This document shows positions 61,501 through 64,000 of a stretch of DNA of 64,000 nucleotides, piece by piece. The position numbers and the translations under genes were made by a program. Origin of the DNA: Heliocidaris tuberculata (taxonomy: Eukaryota > Echinodermata > Echinoidea > Camarodonta > Echinometridae); assembly GCA_025618425.1 (NCBI GenBank), contig CM046832.1:73995297-74059296 (forward strand), in the 5' to 3' direction. The notes beneath the pieces were generated by a model. The model saw only the letters and a program-made list of their open reading frames with translations, ran no database searches and was not told the DNA's origin. Within the stretch, counting starts at the first letter, position 1. Every line of letters begins with the position of its first letter.

Positions 61501-62185
61501 CCCCAAAAGTGGTAGGTATGTGTCACTGGCAAGACAAAGAAAAAAAGGAGCTTCAGAACTAGCGTATCATGGAAAGGATGGTCTTTGGACTACTAATGTT
61601 TTGGAAAAACTATTTTTTTTTGGGGGGGGGGTGGTGAAAACTGCATGCCTTGGCTTGGAACTAGTTTAATTTTCAAGGGGGAAATGGAACGGCCGGAACG
61701 ACGGAATGAAAAAAAAAAAGTGCTTTGGAACGGTTTTCTCTCTTCTTTTTCTCAACAAGAAAATAATGCCTTATGGTATGTTTTGGAACTGAAATTTGAG
61801 TCTAAAAATGGGGTCCTCTCCGCGGCACATACCCACTGCACACTATATACAGAGCACAGAGTGCCCCCCCCCCCCCCACCCCCGACTGTTCAACCTTTCA
61901 TATTTATAAAGTTTTTAAAAGTTTTTTTTAAAGACTAATAGTTAAAAGCCCTCTTACATCCTATGATTAAAATAGAATGTCGACAAAAGTCGTGGTGACA
62001 ATTTATTCCTATTTTTTGTTTTCAGTAGATTGATATTTGAATTGGTAGTATTTCAGCAAGATAAAATATATTTATTAATGATAGAAAAAGGGTGAAATAA
62101 TGGTGCTGGTGTTGATATTGTGCATAGTCTTGTTTCTTGTTCCATATTTAATTAAAATTGTCTTTTTGCTGACATAAAATTGCAG
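61501..62185. other. TRMU: Region upstream of the TRMU first coding exon
   Basis: Contains A, T, G and C homopolymers (about 61611-61630, 61710-61719, 61864-61880) and AT-rich sequence. A splice acceptor-like TTGCAG ends at 62185, so an upstream 5' exon may exist, possibly in or before the gap. No clear core promoter was found. Confidence 0.35.
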
Positions 62186-62202
62186 ATACGGGACTGGGCC
62201 AC

Positions 62203-62344
62203 ATGAGTCAAGACGTGGACTGTCGCTTGATTCTAGCTAATGAGTGGAATGTTATGAGCACTATGGCGAGGGCCAAGCATATAGTGTGCGCCATGTCGGG
62301 AGGTGTAGATAGCAGTATTGCAGCATGGATTCTAAAAAGTAAAG
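62203..62344 (+). CDS. TRMU: TRMU/MnmA tRNA 2-thiouridylase, first coding exon
   Basis: The mitochondrial tRNA-specific 2-thiouridylase uses ATP to activate the wobble uridine U34 of mitochondrial tRNAs for Lys, Glu and Gln, which then receives sulfur. This exon carries the ATP-binding PP-loop SGGVDSS (from the ATG at 62203, residues 32-38) after the beta strand HIVCAM. Three in-frame ATGs exist: 62203, 62254 and 62263. The last aligns in length with the start of the vertebrate protein (MARAKHIVCAMSGG), while the longer form would add about 20 residues that could aid mitochondrial import. The frame stays open upstream to the acceptor-like TTGCAG (ending 62185), so the true start may be in an earlier exon. 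It ends at donor GTAATT (62345), phase 1, and joins to 63787 as a Gly codon. Identification is strong; the start is not settled. Confidence 0.9.
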
Positions 62345-63786
62345 GTAATTTTTTGACAAACTTTAGATGTTTAGCTTTATCATGATCGATGACGATGGGC
62401 ATGATGGGGGGACCTAAAGTAAAGCTACACACTTTTTTTTCCAGCAGCTAAAAAGTCACTTTTTCAATGATTAATGCAAATTTCTTTTCATATATCTTGG
62501 TTCTACATACTCTGAAATTAAATCCCTGAGAAAATTATGATGGACAAATATGAATAACATCAATTTTCAAGTTGATGTCAATACCCATGTCGAATTTGGT
62601 CGAAAAAATGAAAGGGTCCTAAAGCTACGCACACGTAATAAATGAATGCAAATCTTGATTTTTAAGCTAACTGACGTGAATTTCATCCCGATTTGCAAAT
62701 AGTGACAAGTCAATATCACCCAAAATAAAGGATAATTACTCAATTTTTTTGGCGAATGCAAATGATAATTTTGTTGCTCAGTCCCACCAAAAGTTTCACA
62801 CTGAACATGTCGCATTGCACGTATTTGCAGGGTGCGTAGCTTTAGGACCTGCGTAGCTTTAGGACCCCTGACCATAAGCCCATTCACAGAACCATCACTA
62901 TGACTCTAACATTATAGGTCTATGTGGGGCTTTGTCAGTTTCGGCAGTGGTCACGGCAGTTGCAACCTCTAAGTTGAAGAGGTAAAAACACCAATATAAT
63001 CACCAATATAATCAGCAGAGAAAACACTTCCTGCTACATTTTAGGATGATGCGAAGGGATGGAGTGCAAGCTTAGATCTATATCTACAGTATGTGTGAGT
63101 GATTTAAGCCATTCAGTGCCAGTGGCCTGTATGGGGGGGGGGGGGGGTACAACTGGCCTACTCCTTCCCCTCTTGAAACCCATAGTGGCATATCTTACAA
63201 CAAAGAGAAGAAAAAGGATAAAGGCATGCAATTAAGGTCAGGGTCGAGGCTAAACGTCGGTCGCAAAGCCAAGCCTGGAGAATTAATGAAGTGGTATTCT
63301 GTGAACTAGATTTATGTTGTCTTTTGTGTTAGTGAGATAAATTAATGTTCATTGTTCTAATAGTTGAAATTGTGCAGAATAAACCCTTTAAGTTTGGAGC
63401 TTGTTAAGATGTTTCTCTAAATTTTATGCATATGCAGCTATGCACAACAGAAGCTCAGTTTCCATAATAAATGGATTTAGATCTACTTCTCATTAAAATA
63501 AAGGAAACATAGTTTTCAGAATACCACCCCAGGCTCAACCTTAATCTGTCAAAATAGTCTAATCTCAAATTCTGAAGTGTCACGAATATCAATTATTTAC
63601 ATATTGGTTACTCTTCATTAAACATTCATAGCATGTCAAGTTCAAAGTCATTCTCATTTGCATACATCTTTTGATGTATGTTCCTAATCTCTTGACCTCT
63701 CACCCTCTGTCCTCTCCCCTCTTATTTCTTCTCTCTTATTTTTGTCTCTTCTTTTCCATCTTTTTCACGTCTATCACTTTTTCCAG
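62345..63786 (+). other. TRMU: TRMU intron with inserted repeat
   Basis: This 1442-bp intron starts GTAATT and ends in a pyrimidine-rich acceptor (TTTTTCCAG). It contains the inverted-repeat segment at 62405-62868, a G run at 63132-63147 and a pyrimidine-rich stretch before the acceptor (63690-63786). No alternative coding exon is evident. Confidence 0.8.
62405..62868. mobile_element. Inverted-repeat element in TRMU intron (GGTCCTAAAGCTACGCA)
   Basis: GGGTCCTAAAGCTACGCAC (62614-62632) is the inverse of GTGCGTAGCTTTAGGACC (62832-62849), which is followed at once by another copy, TGCGTAGCTTTAGGACCCC (62850-62868). A diverged left copy (GGGGACCTAAAGTAAAGCTACACAC) starts near 62407. The left end may therefore bound a 0.46-kb element, or a smaller one may start at 62614. 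Confidence 0.6.
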
Positions 63787-63952
63787 GATTTAGAGTGACT
63801 GGACTGTTTATGCGTAATTGGGACGTATTAGATGAGACTGGGGTTTGTACAGCAAACAGAGATTGTGAAGATGCCCAGAATGCCTGCAAGATTCTTCAAA
63901 TTCCCTTCCATCAGGTCAATTTTGTCCAGGAATATTGGCATGATGTCTTCAG
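63787..63952 (+). CDS. TRMU: TRMU/MnmA tRNA 2-thiouridylase, second coding exon
   Basis: The exon continues from the first in phase 1 ([16 protein letters not shown]). It encodes family landmarks in order: the LFMRNWD strand and loop, [15 protein letters not shown] (including the conserved CT..(K/R)DCEDA block), the helix [15 protein letters not shown], and QEYWHDVF. These match the N-terminal adenine-nucleotide alpha-hydrolase-like domain of TRMU. The exon ends at donor GTATGA (63953) in phase 2. The two catalytic Cys residues, the central and C-terminal beta-barrel domains, and the stop codon lie beyond the window, so this gene is incomplete only because of the window edge. There is no frameshift or missing key residue in the visible part. 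Confidence 0.95.
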
Positions 63953-64000
63953 GTATGAAAGGTCAAGCTTTGCATAGACCTTAGATTCTCCAAAAATGAA

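Overview
This is an AT-rich, repeat-dense eukaryotic nuclear window. Evidence for this: a gene split by canonical introns (gt...ag), a tRNA-derived SINE, a non-LTR retrotransposon with a poly(A) tail, many palindromic transposon fossils, long GA/CT and TA microsatellites, homopolymer G runs, and one 500-base N gap (60455-60954). The palindromic word TACATGTA recurs throughout. Together with the SINE and short foldback elements this suggests a marine invertebrate, most likely an echinoderm or a close relative. That assignment is inference, not proof. Nothing prokaryotic (operons, ribosome binding sites, CRISPR) is present.

Only one gene can be named. At the right edge (62.2-64 kb, + strand) two exons encode the N-terminal part of TRMU/MnmA, the mitochondrial tRNA 2-thiouridylase. 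The SGGVDS ATP-binding loop is in the first exon and the NWD...[10 protein letters not shown] block in the second, with matching intron phase. The rest of that gene lies outside the window. A second coding segment, at 3476-3846 (+), looks like a first coding exon. It is basic, Pro/Gly/Asn-rich, unrecognised, and ends at a GTGAGT donor. I could not find its continuation with confidence, so most of 4-62 kb is either its intron or intergenic DNA. A few exon-like segments in between are listed as low-confidence candidates.

Layout: 0-4.1 kb holds a degenerate G/C-run minisatellite, a 0.4-kb foldback element, a 3' LINE fragment with a duplicated 3' end, the orphan first exon, and a small inverted-repeat element filled with telomere-type CCCTAA repeats. 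5-30 kb is AT-rich non-coding DNA with GA tracts, a 0.52-kb foldback element (12.5 kb), another at 18.1-18.5 kb, a CpG-containing stretch (18.5-20.8 kb) and a direct duplication (22.6-23.0 kb). 29.8-31.5 kb is a tandem duplication whose second copy is interrupted by an insertion. 32-36 kb has two TA-flanked elements and a foldback family. 37.5-39.4 kb is rich in G runs. 41-50 kb carries two SINE copies, a 37-bp minisatellite and an unexplained minus-strand ORF. 52.2-53.0 kb is an almost pure purine tract with higher-order repeats. 55.7-60.4 kb is a cluster of inverted-repeat elements. 61-63.8 kb holds the start of TRMU, with another repeat family inside its first intron.

The most notable structures are the transposon-like element enclosing telomeric repeats just inside the intron of the orphan exon, two elements sharing GACCCCGTTCTCA termini with 3-bp target duplications, the purine higher-order array, and the paired perfect hairpins at 56.45-56.51 kb.
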